Shown here: piece by piece, positions 28,443 to 36,987 of the stretch | Layout: each line of letters opens with the position of its first letter | How positions within the stretch are numbered: the first letter of the stretch is position 1 | Source of the DNA: VRUE01 sp963712595 | GTDB lineage: Bacteria > Actinomycetota > Thermoleophilia > Solirubrobacterales > 70-9 | Length of the DNA: 64,000 nucleotides | Assembly (NCBI GenBank): GCA_963712595.1 | Contig: CAVQIM010000006.1 | Coordinates: forward strand, 62,001 to 126,000 | Direction: 5' to 3' | The notes under the pieces: generated by a model | The model's input: only the letters and a program-made list of their open reading frames with translations | The model's database searches: none | What the model was told of the DNA's origin: nothing | Made by a program: the position numbers and the translations under genes

Positions 28443-29210
28443 ATGGCCGAGGGCGACACGATCCTGCGCGCGGCGCGCCGGATCGATGCGGCGCTCGCCG
28501 GACAGCAGATCGAGGTGAGCGCGCCGAACCCGCGCGGTCGCGCCGCCGGAGTCGAACGGCTCAACGGCCTGACCTTCGAGCGAGCTGAGGCGCGCGGCAA
28601 GCACCTCCTGCTCCACTTCGATCGCCTGGTGCTCCACAGCCACCTCGGCATGAGCGGTGCCTGGCACGTGTACGGGCGGAGCGCAAGTTGGCGCAAGCCA
28701 AGGGCGGCGGCGTGGGCGAGGTTGAGCGCTGAGAGCTCCGAAGCCGTCCAGTTCGGCGGTCCCACGCTGAAGGTCCTGCGCGCCGAGGCGTTGCGCCGGG
28801 ACCCCGTCCTCTCCCGCCTCGGCCCCGACGTCCTCGCTGAGCCGTTCGACCCCGAGCGCATCGCCCGCTCGCTCGGAACCGCCCAGGAGCGCTCCCTCGG
28901 CGACGCCCTGCTCGACCAGCACCTGGTGGCCGGCATCGGCAACATCTTCAAGAGCGAGGCCTGCTTCGCCGCCCGTCTCGACCCGTGGCAGCCGATCGGC
29001 GCCTTCTCCGCTGAGCAACTGCTTGCCGCGATCCAAGCCGCCCACGACCTGATGGCGGGCGCCGTCGAGCAGGGACGCCACGCCCGAGCCGTCTACCGCC
29101 GCGCCGGCCAACCCTGCATCGTCTGCGCCACCCCAATCCGCTCCCAGGGCCAGGGCGACGCCAACCGCACCACCTACTGGTGCCCAACCTGCCAACCCCA
29201 CACCGGCTGA
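28443..29210 (+). CDS. Fpg/Nei family DNA glycosylase, with Ala instead of the N-terminal Pro
   Basis: A 255-residue base-excision enzyme of the Fpg/Nei family. It has the N-terminal AEGDTI (catalytic Glu kept), LHSHLGMSGAWHVY, a helix-two-turn-helix QHLVAGIGNIFKSE, and a C-terminal zinc finger with CIVCATPI and YWCPTC. In the family the residue after Met is a proline that becomes the nucleophile; here the codon is GCC (Ala). The start cannot easily be moved because AEGDT is directly after ATG. It may retain AP-lyase activity through the N-terminal amine, or be altered in activity. Coupled with the BtrH-like gene. Confidence 0.88.
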   Translation: MAEGDTILRAARRIDAALAGQQIEVSAPNPRGRAAGVERLNGLTFERAEARGKHLLLHFDRLVLHSHLGMSGAWHVYGRSASWRKPRAAAWARLSAESSEAVQFGGPTLKVLRAEALRRDPVLSRLGPDVLAEPFDPERIARSLGTAQERSLGDALLDQHLVAGIGNIFKSEACFAARLDPWQPIGAFSAEQLLAAIQAAHDLMAGAVEQGRHARAVYRRAGQPCIVCATPIRSQGQGDANRTTYWCPTCQPHTG

Positions 29211-29387
29211 CTTCGCCTTTCCAGTCCATAGCCTCGATCCTGATGACCGCCGGTGTCGCCGGCCTCATCCTCTCCTTCTTCCAGGAGGCGATCTGGTCGG
29301 ACCGGCGCCCCTCGTCGCGAAGCGACGGTTGCCGAGGGACGTGGCGAAGTCCCCCCACTATTTAGGCGCAGGTCTCTGGCCCGAGAC
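29211..29387. other. Intergenic gap between convergent genes
   Basis: 177 bases between the Nei-type gene and the methyltransferase gene, which converge. I see a small hairpin CGTCGC-GAA-GCGACG at 29313-29327 and a possible 40-residue hydrophobic reading frame from an ATG at 29242 with no ribosome site. I do not call a gene here. Confidence 0.5.
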
Positions 29388-30002
29388 TCAAGCCGCCGGC
29401 AAAAGCCGGGCGAAGTAGCCGAACCAGTTGCCGGAGTGCTCCTCCCAGCCCAGGCTGGCTTCGGCGGCCTGACGTTTGAGGGCGGCCTGGGTGGTGAAGT
29501 GGGGGTCGCCGAAGAGCTCGCCGACGACGAGGCGACCGTTGGGCTTCAGGACTCGCTGGATCTGGCGCAGAGCCGCCACCGGGTCTGGGATCTCACCGAG
29601 GACGGCGGTGAGGACCACGGCGTCGACCGAGCTGTCATCGAAGGGGAGGGCGGTGGCGTCGCCCTGGGTCGGGACGACGTTGGCAAGGCCGCGATCGGCC
29701 GCGCGCTTGGCCGTGTGGTCGAGGAACTCCTGCTGCAGGTCAAAGATCTCAACCGTGCCGCCTGCGCCAACCCACTCGGCGATGTCGAGGGTGTAGTAGC
29801 CGACGCCGGGTCCGATCTCGAGGATCCGCTCGCCCGGCTCGGGGCGCAGCACCGAGCGCAGGCGCTCGCGGGTGATGATCGGGTGCGGGGCTTCGACCCA
29901 GAAGCGCTGGCCGTAGGGGCAGGCCGAGGGGTTCTTGCGCCACCAGAGAGCAGCGCCTGTTACCCCCGCCCCAATCAATCCAAGTGCCGTTCTGACCTTC
30001 AT
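29388..30002 (-). CDS. Class I SAM-dependent methyltransferase (UbiE-like), membrane-tethered
   Basis: 204 residues: an N-terminal hydrophobic segment (about residues 6-22) and then a Rossmann methyltransferase with LEIGPGVGYYT (SAM motif I) near residue 62, the acidic IFDLQ after the second strand, GDATALPFDD, and VLKPNGRLVVGE. It is close to the Ubi/menaquinone and phospholipid methyltransferase group; the acceptor is unknown. The start directly follows palindromic element A1, which separates it from the upstream small gene on the same strand. Confidence 0.82.
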   Translation of the reverse strand: MKVRTALGLIGAGVTGAALWWRKNPSACPYGQRFWVEAPHPIITRERLRSVLRPEPGERILEIGPGVGYYTLDIAEWVGAGGTVEIFDLQQEFLDHTAKRAADRGLANVVPTQGDATALPFDDSSVDAVVLTAVLGEIPDPVAALRQIQRVLKPNGRLVVGELFGDPHFTTQAALKRQAAEASLGWEEHSGNWFGYFARLLPAA

Positions 30003-30004
30003 CG

Positions 30005-30109
30005 CTCAGGGGGCGCGTGACCAAGCAGATCAAGGACGCAGGGAGCGCCGCCTGCTCTGCACGCAAGCGACCGAGGACGCAGATATGCGCCGGTCACGCG
30101 CCCCCTGAG
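30005..30109. repeat. Palindromic element A1
   Basis: Perfect 18-bp arms (30005-30022 and 30092-30109) around a 69-base interior. The interior is 67 of 70 aligned positions identical to that of A2 (61133-61238), with two substitutions and one single-base indel. The arms differ between copies at six positions (3, 6, 7, 12, 14, 16), all compensated in the opposite arm. The right arm contains the stop codon of the upstream small gene. It separates two codirectional genes. Confidence 0.93.
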
Positions 30110-30315
30110 AAGCCGACGCGGTGCTCGCCGGAATCGATCCGCAGGAAGGAGACCTTGCCGAGGTAGATCGCGAGGATCCCGTCCTCGGTCTTCACGTCGT
30201 GCCAGCCCCCCTTCTCGAGCTGCTTGCGCAGGTCCTTCAGCTCCTCGTCGGTGAGCCGCACCGAGACGACCTGGCCACCCTCGAATCCGATCTCCACCCG
30301 CTGTGCTTCCGCCAC
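30094..30315 (-). CDS. Small conserved-looking hypothetical protein (73 aa)
   Basis: A 73-residue soluble protein, mostly beta/alpha in character (RVEIGFEGGQVVSVRLTDEEL, then a Lys-rich helix). I do not recognise the family. The GTG start shares one base with the TAG stop of the methylmalonyl-CoA epimerase gene upstream (TAGTG), so it is translated from the same message. The last residues (GFSGGA) are encoded by the right arm of palindromic element A1, so the original C-terminus may have been changed by the element. Confidence 0.68.
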   Translation of the reverse strand: MAEAQRVEIGFEGGQVVSVRLTDEELKDLRKQLEKGGWHDVKTEDGILAIYLGKVSFLRIDSGEHRVGFSGGA

Positions 30316-30728
30316 TAGTGCCCTCCTTCTGCCGGTTCGACGATCTCGGTCAAGACGCGCCCGGTCGAGCGCGGCTGCAAGAAGGCGACGCGGCTGCCGC
30401 CGATGCCGACCCGCGCCTTGGCGTCGATCAGCTCGATTCCGGCCGCCGCCAGCTGCTCCAGGGTCGAATCTATGTCGTCGACCGCGTAGGCGACGTGGTG
30501 CATTCCCGCACCCCGCTTGGCGAGGAACTTGCCGACGGGAGTGTCGGGGCCGGTGGGCGCCATCAGCTCGACGTGGCCCTCGCCGACGTTCAGCAGCGCC
30601 GCCTCGACCCCCTGCTCCTCGACCGTTTCGCGCAGGGCGAGCTCCATCTCGAAGCTCTTCTCGTAGAGCTCGATCGCCGCCTCGATGTCCTCGACGGCAA
30701 CGCCGATGTGGTCGATCCTTCCGAACAA
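30315..30728 (-). CDS. mce: Methylmalonyl-CoA epimerase
   Basis: Interconverts (R)- and (S)-methylmalonyl-CoA in propionate/branched-chain degradation. The 137-residue protein is the typical vicinal-oxygen-chelate size, with RIDHIGVAVEDI (first metal His), GHVELMAP, GAGMHHVAYAVDDI (second His) and a final LTEIVEP containing the metal Glu. The start is TTG at 30728, giving the standard MFGRIDHIG N-terminus. The methylmalonyl-CoA mutase genes are not in this window. It is followed directly by the small 73-residue gene. Confidence 0.88.
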   Translation of the reverse strand: MFGRIDHIGVAVEDIEAAIELYEKSFEMELALRETVEEQGVEAALLNVGEGHVELMAPTGPDTPVGKFLAKRGAGMHHVAYAVDDIDSTLEQLAAAGIELIDAKARVGIGGSRVAFLQPRSTGRVLTEIVEPAEGGH

Positions 30729-30738
30729 GGGCGCCAGT

Positions 30739-31542
30739 CTACGCAGCGTTCTCGGCGCGCAGGATCTCGGCCAGCGCCGCGACCCCTACCTCGAGCTGCT
30801 CCGGCGTCGGCTCCTTGGTCGCGATCAGGCGCTGGATCTCCCGCCCCGGCGCATGGAACGCCTCAGCCAGCGGATCGCCGTGATGGCGATCGCTCCAAGC
30901 GAACATCTCGACGGCGATCGAGGCGCCCCCCAACCCGACTGCGGCTCGCGCCACCGGACCGGGGCGATCGACCAGCCGCTCCAGCAAGACCGTGCCACCG
31001 GCCGAGAGCAGCATCATCGGCGTGATCAGGTTGGACCCGCAGCGATCGTGCTCCTTGGGCACGCCGGCGGGATCCTCGATCCCCTGCTCGTAGGCGGCGA
31101 TCGCCTTGTGCTCGACCCCGTGGTAGGCCGCGAGGTCACGGTCGAGCAAGGCCACCAAGGCGGGCACCGCGCCGATCGCCTGGACCGCCCCCTCGCGTAG
31201 GGCCGAGCTGCCGAAGCGCTTGCGCAGCGCAGAGGTAGCCACCAGCGACGTCCCGATCGCCGCGATCACGCGCCAGTCCTCGAAGGGCAGCCTCGCCGCC
31301 GGCAGGTGGCGGCGCACCAACGGCAGCACGGCCAGGGCCTCGGCGAGTTTCAGCGGGCCGCGCAAGCCCGGGATGCGCGCCGCCAGGCCGGGCGCCAGCT
31401 CGGGCTTCGGCTCCGAGCCGACCTGGACGCTGCCATCGACCGCCCGAACCGCCGCCGCCCAGTGGGTTGGCCCGTGGATCAAGAGGCCGTTGCGAAGGGC
31501 CATCCCGCCGAGCCGGAGCCGCTGCTTCTCCTCGTTGGCCAT
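30739..31542 (-). CDS. DUF1385 (YqhQ-like) membrane protein
   Basis: A 267-residue protein with LGGMALRNGLLIHGPTHWA at the start and AYHGVEHKAIAAYEQG near residue 140, both typical of DUF1385, plus several hydrophobic segments (around 85-105, 175-195, 210-225). The function of the family is unknown; in Firmicutes it is often near the cell-wall or protein-export genes. The ATG at 31542 was chosen because the upstream extension to 31569 has no support. It lies upstream of mce with only 10 bases between. Confidence 0.8.
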   Translation of the reverse strand: MANEEKQRLRLGGMALRNGLLIHGPTHWAAAVRAVDGSVQVGSEPKPELAPGLAARIPGLRGPLKLAEALAVLPLVRRHLPAARLPFEDWRVIAAIGTSLVATSALRKRFGSSALREGAVQAIGAVPALVALLDRDLAAYHGVEHKAIAAYEQGIEDPAGVPKEHDRCGSNLITPMMLLSAGGTVLLERLVDRPGPVARAAVGLGGASIAVEMFAWSDRHHGDPLAEAFHAPGREIQRLIATKEPTPEQLEVGVAALAEILRAENAA

Positions 31543-31627
31543 GGCGATCACATTAGGGGGTGGGCCCATCCGGCCGTTTACCCGATCGTTACCCAGCGGC
31601 CTGGTGCCCAGCTACAGTGCGCCGCCC

Positions 31628-32404
31628 GTGGACCTTGCCCTGGTCGCGATCTGGTCGTTCTGCGTCGCGGTTGCGGGCGGCATCGCCGGACTCGTCCTCG
31701 GCAACCTGCGCCTGCCCCTGGTTCTTCAGTTCTCCTCCTCCACCTCGGCCGGGGCAGGGGCCAACGTCGCGATCAGCGCCGCCTCCGCGCTGACGGCATC
31801 GATCGCCCACTGGCGCGGCGGGCGGATCGAGTGGCGCCTGTTCTGGTTGATGGCGCCTCCCTCTCTGCTCGGCGGCATCGCCGGCGGCCTCGTCTCGGGT
31901 GTCCTGCCACAGCGATTGCTGCTGGCGGTAATCGCTGTGGTCGTTCTCTACGGCGCCATCGAGGTTCGGCGTCAGAGCCGCAATCACGATCCCGGCAGCA
32001 ACCCGATGCGGTCGCAGCTTCCGCCGCATGGAGGGAGGAGCTATGACCGCTGGGCGGCAATCTCGATTGCCTTCGTCGTCGGCGTGCTCGGCGGCTTGGT
32101 CGGACTGATCCTCGGCACCTTGCGGCTGCCGGCGATGGTGCGCTGGCTCGGCACCGCGCCAAAGGCGGCGGTCGGGACCAACGCCGCGACGGGGGTCGTG
32201 GTAGGCGTCGGCGGCCTGATCGGCCACATCGCGGGGGGCGTCGACTGGGACCTGCTCGCCGCCGGCTGCGCCGGGGCCGTGCCAGGCGCCTACCTGGGGG
32301 CCCGGCTGACCGGGCGGCTCGACGACCGCACGCTGCTGAGGACGATCGCCGCGATCCTCGCCCTCGCCGGCACCTCCCTGGGCCTGCAAGCGGCGCTCGG
32401 CTGA
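31628..32404 (+). CDS. Sulfite exporter TauE/SafE family protein (full length)
   Basis: A 258-residue polytopic membrane protein with two related halves (about 1-115 and 135-258). Each has a glycine-rich first helix (GGIAGLVLGNLRLP and GGLVGLILGTLRLP) followed by SxSAGAGANVAIS and TAPKAAVGTNAATG, an arrangement typical of TauE/SafE permeases that export sulfite, sulfoacetate or other small organosulfur anions. The start is GTG at 31628; the earlier open frame overlaps the divergent gene. Compare with the split version at the left end of the window. Confidence 0.85.
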   Translation: MDLALVAIWSFCVAVAGGIAGLVLGNLRLPLVLQFSSSTSAGAGANVAISAASALTASIAHWRGGRIEWRLFWLMAPPSLLGGIAGGLVSGVLPQRLLLAVIAVVVLYGAIEVRRQSRNHDPGSNPMRSQLPPHGGRSYDRWAAISIAFVVGVLGGLVGLILGTLRLPAMVRWLGTAPKAAVGTNAATGVVVGVGGLIGHIAGGVDWDLLAAGCAGAVPGAYLGARLTGRLDDRTLLRTIAAILALAGTSLGLQAALG

Positions 32405-32495
32405 GCGAAGGACGCGGTTGGCGAGCCTTCACGCGGCGGCCGCGCCCAGCGAGGCGCGGTCACCGTTTCCCCCCTGAACATCCCCTTTTTGAGAC

Positions 32496-32530
32496 CCGGC
32501 CGGAGGCCCCCAGTCCAGGCCTCCGGCCGG
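32496..32530. terminator. Hairpin between convergent TauE and rarA genes
   Basis: A perfect 13-bp stem (32496-32508 with 32518-32530, core CCGGCCGGAGGCC) and a 9-base loop, 92 bases after the TauE stop and 87 bases beyond the end of rarA. TTTTT lies just before it, which would be the U tract for a transcript on the minus strand as A; the reverse reading gives a G/C stem followed by AAAAA on the opposite side. It is probably a terminator without a good T tail on the plus strand. Confidence 0.6.
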
Positions 32531-32616
32531 TGTGTCGGCTCTCCCTGGCTCTAGCTTGGAAAGCCGCACTCTGAAACACATAGTCCTTTGAGAAGTTGCG
32601 CCGGGTTGCGCTGGAA

Positions 32617-33951
32617 TTAAAGGCCGCGAATCCTCTTTTGCAAGGCCTCCAGGCGACGGCTCAGCTCGGCCTCGAAGCCGCGATCGGTCGGGCTGTAAAA
32701 GCGCCGGTTCTCGAGACCCTCGGGGAGCAGCTGCTGGTCGCTGACCCCGTCCGGCTCGTCGTGGGCATAGCGGTAGCCCTCGCCCCGACCGAGCGCCTTC
32801 GCGCCGGGGTAGTGGGCGTCGCGGAGGTAGTCCGGCGGAGCCTTGGCGCCGTTCTCGCGCACCTCCGCCCGGGCCGCGCCGAGGCCCTTGTAGGAAGCGT
32901 TCGACTTCGGCGCCAGCGCCAGGTAGACCGCGGCCTGGGCGAGATTGAGCGCGCACTCGGGCAGGCCGACCCGGTCGACCGCGCGCGCCGCCGCATCGGC
33001 GATCAAGAGCGCCTGCGGATCGGCGTTGCCGACGTCCTCGGAGGCGAGGATGACCATGCGCCGGGCGATGAAGCGCGGATCCTCGCCTCCCTCCAGCATC
33101 ACCGCCAGGTAGTAGAGCGAGGCGTCGACGTCGGAGCCGCGGGTGGCCTTGATCCAGGCCGAGACGAAGTCGTAGTGGCGATCGCCCTGGCGGTCGTATT
33201 CGAGCGCCTTGCGCTGCAGCGCGTCCTCCGCCGCGGCGACGTCGATCGGCTCGCCCCGCGAGCGCTCGACCGCACGCTCCAAGGCCGAGAGGGCCACCCG
33301 CGCGTCGCCGCCGCTGCGATGGGCGAGCATCGCCAGCGCCGCGTCCTCGACGGCCGGCGGATCGGTCAACCCTCGCTCGGGACCCTCGAGCGCCCGCCGC
33401 AACAGCTCCTCGACCTGCTCCGGCTCGAGCGGATGCAGCTCGTAGATCTGGCAGCGCGACAACAGCGCCGAGTTGACCTCGAAGTAAGGGTTCTCCGTCG
33501 TCGCCCCGATCAGCGTCAGCAGCCCTTCCTCGACCGCCGGCAACAGCGCATCCTGCTGCGCCTTGTTGAAGCGATGGATCTCATCGAGAAAGAGCACCGT
33601 GGGTCGCCCGCTCCCCTGCCGCCGCTCCCGAGCCCGCTCGATCACAGCCCGAATCTCAGCCCTGCCCGCATTGACCGCCGACTCCTCCTCGAAGGCCCCC
33701 TCCGCCCCAGCAGCAGCAATCCGAGCCAACGTCGTCTTCCCAGCCCCCGGCGGCCCATACAAGATCGCGCTATGCGGATGCCCCGACTCGATCGCGCTCC
33801 TAAGTGCTGAACCCTCGCCCAGGATGTGCTCCTGCCCCACCAGCTCATCCAAACGGCGAGGACGCATCCGCACCGCCAAAGGAGCGTCAGCTCCAACCGC
33901 ACCAGCCTGGCGCGCTTCGACCTCAGAGCTTTCGAACAAACGATCGGCCAC
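32617..33951 (-). CDS. rarA: Replication-associated recombination protein A (MgsA/WRNIP1 family ATPase)
   Basis: AAA+ ATPase acting at stalled replication forks. The 444 residues include LAVRMRPRRLDELVGQEH, the Walker A GPPGAGKTTLA near residue 65, Walker B VLFLDEIHRFNK, GATTENPYFEVN (sensor 1), LSRC and a C-terminal tetramer domain with WIKATRGSDVDASLYYLA. The GTG at 33951 gives a standard N-terminus and has AGGACGC upstream; the track upstream would otherwise run through palindromic element B3. Gene is divergent from the aldehyde dehydrogenase gene, with B3 in between. Confidence 0.92.
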   Translation of the reverse strand: MADRLFESSEVEARQAGAVGADAPLAVRMRPRRLDELVGQEHILGEGSALRSAIESGHPHSAILYGPPGAGKTTLARIAAAGAEGAFEEESAVNAGRAEIRAVIERARERRQGSGRPTVLFLDEIHRFNKAQQDALLPAVEEGLLTLIGATTENPYFEVNSALLSRCQIYELHPLEPEQVEELLRRALEGPERGLTDPPAVEDAALAMLAHRSGGDARVALSALERAVERSRGEPIDVAAAEDALQRKALEYDRQGDRHYDFVSAWIKATRGSDVDASLYYLAVMLEGGEDPRFIARRMVILASEDVGNADPQALLIADAAARAVDRVGLPECALNLAQAAVYLALAPKSNASYKGLGAARAEVRENGAKAPPDYLRDAHYPGAKALGRGEGYRYAHDEPDGVSDQQLLPEGLENRRFYSPTDRGFEAELSRRLEALQKRIRGL

Positions 33952-33990
33952 TGCGTCCTGAGTATGACCGTGTGACTGGAGCCGTTCGAA

Positions 33991-34055
33991 GGGAGCCGGG
34001 GGAGGTCTCGGGGGTGCCTCGCGAAGCGGCCCCCCCGAGACCTCCCCCGGCTCCC
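33991..34055. repeat. Palindromic element B3 (short form)
   Basis: Perfect 24-bp arms (33991-34014 and 34032-34055) and a 17-base loop that contains CCTCGCGAAGCGGC, the first part of the B1/B2 interior. The arm length is the same as in B2 and the fixed positions GGG, C7, GGGG at 9-12, CTCG at 17-20 and GG at 23-24 are kept, while other positions are changed in both arms together. It sits between the divergent rarA and aldehyde dehydrogenase genes, within 24 bases of the latter's start codon. Confidence 0.9.
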
Positions 34056-34078
34056 CCAACACCACCTACAATCGCCCC

Positions 34079-35677
34079 ATGGAGACCGCCACGCAGAGCC
34101 CCCCAGCCCAGTCCACCCTAGAGTCCTTCAACCCCGCCACCGGCGACCTGGTCGGCTCAGTAGCCACGATCACGCCGGACCAAGTCCAGTCCGTCGTAGA
34201 CGACGTAGCCCGCATCCAACCGGCTTGGGCCGAGCTCAGCCTCGCCGACCGCGCCCGCTACATGAAGCGCGCCGCCGACGCCCTCCTCGACGACATCGAC
34301 GAGATCGCCGAGCTGCTCGTCAACGAGCAGGGCAAGCCCCGCGCCGAGGCCTACACGATGGAGCTCTTGCCGACCGTCGATGCCCTGCACTGGTGCGCCA
34401 AGGCCGGCCCGAAGATCCTCGCCGACGAGAAGGTGCGGATGACGCAGTCCTTCCTGCTCAGCAAGAAAAGCCACTTCTCCTACGAGCCGATCGGCGTCGT
34501 CGGCGTGATCGCTCCCTGGAACTACCCCTGGTCGATCCCCTTCGGCGAGGTCGCGATCGCGCTGATGGCGGGTAACGGCGTCGTGCTCAAGCCGGCCAGC
34601 CTGACCCCGCTGCTGGGCGAGGCGATCCGCCGCGTCTTCGAGAAGGGCGGCCTGCCCGAGGGCCTCGTCCGCGTCGTCCACGGCGGCGGCGCGGTCGGCG
34701 ACGCGCTTGCGCGCTCCAGCGTCGGCAAGGTCTTCTTCACCGGCTCGGTCGAGGTCGGCCGCAAGGTCGGCGCCGTCTGCGCCGAGAGCCTCAAGGGCTC
34801 GGTGCTGGAGCTCGGCGGCAAGGACCCGATGATCGTCTGCGCCGACGCCGACCTGCCCAACGCGATCTCCGGCGCCGTCTGGGGCGGCTTCGCCAACGCC
34901 GGCCAGACCTGCTCGGGGATCGAGCGGGTCTACGTCATGCGCGAGGTCGCCGAGCGCTTCGTCGCGGGTGTCGCCCGCGAGGCGGAGAAGCTGCGCCTCG
35001 GCGACCCGCTGCAGTGGGAGACAGAGATCGGCCCGATGACCTCGGACGGCCAGTACGAGATCGTCGTCGACCTGATCGGGGACGCGGTCGCCTCCGGCGC
35101 GACCAAGCTCTGCGGCGGCCCGACCGAGGTCGCCGGGCTCTCCGGCAAGTTCGTCGCCCCCACGGTCCTCACCGGGGTCACACACGAGATGCGGATCATG
35201 AGGGAGGAGATCTTCGGCCCCGTCCTGCCGATCGTCGTCGTCGACTCCGAGCAAGAGGCGATCGACCTCGCCAACGACTCCGAGTTCGGCCTCGGCGCCT
35301 CGGTCTGGACCAAGGACCGCCAGAAGGGCGAGCGGATCGCCCGGCGGATCCAGTCCGGCATGGTCTGGGTCAACGATCACTCCTTCAGCCACGGCGCCTG
35401 CCAGTGCGCCTGGGGCGGGGTCAAGGACTCCGGCGTCGGCCGCTCGCACTCCAAATTCGGCTTCTACGAGTGCGTCAACGTGAAGATGAACTCCTGGGAG
35501 CCGGGCCTGACCCGCGACTTCTGGTGGCATCCCTACGACCGCACCCTGGGCGAAGCGGTACGCGCCTCGGCGAAGCTGCTCTACGGCAAGGGCACCACCC
35601 GCACAAAAGCCCTGCGCGAAGGCGCCGGCCCCCTCCTCAAGGTAGGCCGCCGCACCCTGCGCAAGCGCAGCGGCTGA
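34079..35677 (+). CDS. Aldehyde dehydrogenase family protein (532 aa, long C-terminus)
   Basis: NAD(P)-dependent aldehyde oxidation. Motifs: IAPWNYPWSIPFGE, KPASLTPLLG, FTGSVEVGRK, LELGGKDPMIV (Glu base), NAGQTCSGIER (catalytic Cys) and EEIFGPVLPI. The sequence runs about 50 residues beyond the usual end with a basic tail (KLLYGKGTTRTKAL), perhaps for membrane association, as in succinate-semialdehyde-type or fatty aldehyde dehydrogenases. No clear ribosome site precedes the ATG; the only upstream sequence is palindromic element B3, so the element may influence its expression. Confidence 0.88.
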   Translation: METATQSPPAQSTLESFNPATGDLVGSVATITPDQVQSVVDDVARIQPAWAELSLADRARYMKRAADALLDDIDEIAELLVNEQGKPRAEAYTMELLPTVDALHWCAKAGPKILADEKVRMTQSFLLSKKSHFSYEPIGVVGVIAPWNYPWSIPFGEVAIALMAGNGVVLKPASLTPLLGEAIRRVFEKGGLPEGLVRVVHGGGAVGDALARSSVGKVFFTGSVEVGRKVGAVCAESLKGSVLELGGKDPMIVCADADLPNAISGAVWGGFANAGQTCSGIERVYVMREVAERFVAGVAREAEKLRLGDPLQWETEIGPMTSDGQYEIVVDLIGDAVASGATKLCGGPTEVAGLSGKFVAPTVLTGVTHEMRIMREEIFGPVLPIVVVDSEQEAIDLANDSEFGLGASVWTKDRQKGERIARRIQSGMVWVNDHSFSHGACQCAWGGVKDSGVGRSHSKFGFYECVNVKMNSWEPGLTRDFWWHPYDRTLGEAVRASAKLLYGKGTTRTKALREGAGPLLKVGRRTLRKRSG

Positions 35678-35678
35678 T

Positions 35679-35723
35679 CGAGTCCGCATTTACCCGTGTT
35701 CAGCCCGGGTAACCGCGGACTCG
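35679..35723. terminator. Imperfect palindrome K between convergent genes
   Basis: Arms of 17 bases (35679-35695 and 35707-35723; 15 of 17 paired, mismatches in the middle) with an 11-base loop. It starts 2 bases after the aldehyde dehydrogenase stop and ends 5 bases before the end of the opposing ATP-grasp gene, so it probably terminates both. The stem has the CG-N2-TTT core seen in palindromes C, I and J. Confidence 0.65.
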
Positions 35724-35727
35724 GCGC

Positions 35728-36987
35728 TTAGGAGGGGACCAGTTGCTCTAGCTCGAAGACGCTGCCGGCGGCGTCGAGCTCGCGGATGCGGTCGTAGTCG
35801 GCTTTGAGCCGGGCGCGGTCGGGGTCGACCAGGTAAATGATCCCGGGGCAGGAGAAGAGGTCGACGGTCTTTTTCAGCTGGTCGCCGGGGCCGAGCATCG
35901 AGATCGTGCCGGCGAAGGAGGGCAGCGCTTCGATCTCGCGCATCCCCGCGTCGGAGACGATCCGACCCTGATGCTGGGAGATCAGCATCACGCAGTAGGC
36001 GCCGGCCGCCAGCTCGTAAGGATGAGCGGCGCGGCGCGCGACCGAGGCCGGATCGAGGTAGGCCTCAGCCGTCAGGGTCTGGTGGCTGGGGGTGCAGCGG
36101 TCGACGATGTCGTCCGGGACCGAGCCGTGCATGCGCGCCCCGGACTCGACCAGCACCGGCCCGGTCTCCGTCAGCATCACCTCGGTGTGGGCGGGGCCGA
36201 AGCGGATGCCGAGCGCGTCGAGCACCGACTCGACGTAGGGGACGACCTGATCCTGCTGCTCGCCGTGGCGGGGCAGCAGCTCCTCGTAGTCGTAGATGAA
36301 GTTGGCGCCGGCCCGCAGCTTGTTGTCGCGCCAGACCTCGGAGACGTGGTGGACGCCGTCCCAGCTGATCGAGTTGACGAAGAGCTGGGTCCCCTGCAGC
36401 AGCTCCTGCACCAGCAGCTCCTCGTTGGCGCCGTGCAGGGCGTTGGGCCGCCCCAGGATCGCGCCGAAGGCGGCCTCGATCGCGGCTGCGTCCTTGCAGA
36501 TGCTGACCCCGTCGGTGCCGGCGCTGTCGAGCGGTTTGACCACGACGGGGGCGCCGCCGCGCGCCGCCGCCCAGGCGACCGCCTCGGCCGCATCGCCCGT
36601 CTTCAGCGCTTCGGCCGCGCGCAGGCCGGCTCCCCGCAGCGCCTCGGACATCGCGTTCTTATCGCGCCGTGCCGCGCTCAGCTCGCTGCCGTTGGAGGGC
36701 AGCCCAAGCCGCTCGCTGAGCGCGTCGGCAAGCGGCACGCCCGGCTCAGCGCCGACGACGACGAAGGCCGGGTCGTGTGCGCCGAGCCGCGCCGCCGTCG
36801 CCTCGAGGTCGCCCTCGTAGACGACGTTCTCGACGAAATCGCCGGCCTGGAAGGCGCGCATGTAGAACTCGGGCAGCTGCGGGCTGCTCTGCACGTGGAC
36901 GACCGGCAGCCCCGCCGCGGCAAAGCGCGGCGCCAACCGCGCCCCGGTCGAGTAGGCGTCGACGACGACTGCGCTGCGCCCGCTCAT
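35728..36987 (-). CDS. ATP-grasp domain protein (419 aa)
   Basis: An ATP-grasp carboxylate-amine ligase-type enzyme. Seen: an N-terminal Rossmann-like domain (VVVDAYSTGARLAP), ARRDKNAMSEAL at the start of the ATP-grasp fold near residue 105, VVVKPLDSAGTDGV (ATP lysine and glycine loop) near residue 150, and EVMLTETGPVLVESGAR (metal ligands) near residue 270. The closest group I can name is amino-acid ligases of the BacD/dapdiamide type that build dipeptides or modify amino acids. The start overlaps the stop of an upstream methyltransferase gene (ATGA), suggesting a two-enzyme cassette that makes a small modified amino-acid product (inference). Confidence 0.8.
   Translation of the reverse strand: MSGRSAVVVDAYSTGARLAPRFAAAGLPVVHVQSSPQLPEFYMRAFQAGDFVENVVYEGDLEATAARLGAHDPAFVVVGAEPGVPLADALSERLGLPSNGSELSAARRDKNAMSEALRGAGLRAAEALKTGDAAEAVAWAAARGGAPVVVKPLDSAGTDGVSICKDAAAIEAAFGAILGRPNALHGANEELLVQELLQGTQLFVNSISWDGVHHVSEVWRDNKLRAGANFIYDYEELLPRHGEQQDQVVPYVESVLDALGIRFGPAHTEVMLTETGPVLVESGARMHGSVPDDIVDRCTPSHQTLTAEAYLDPASVARRAAHPYELAAGAYCVMLISQHQGRIVSDAGMREIEALPSFAGTISMLGPGDQLKKTVDLFSCPGIIYLVDPDRARLKADYDRIRELDAAGSVFELEQLVPS

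Noticed and set aside
29242..29365. Small hydrophobic reading frame after the Nei-type gene
   Set aside because: No ribosome site and no support beyond one hydrophobic stretch.
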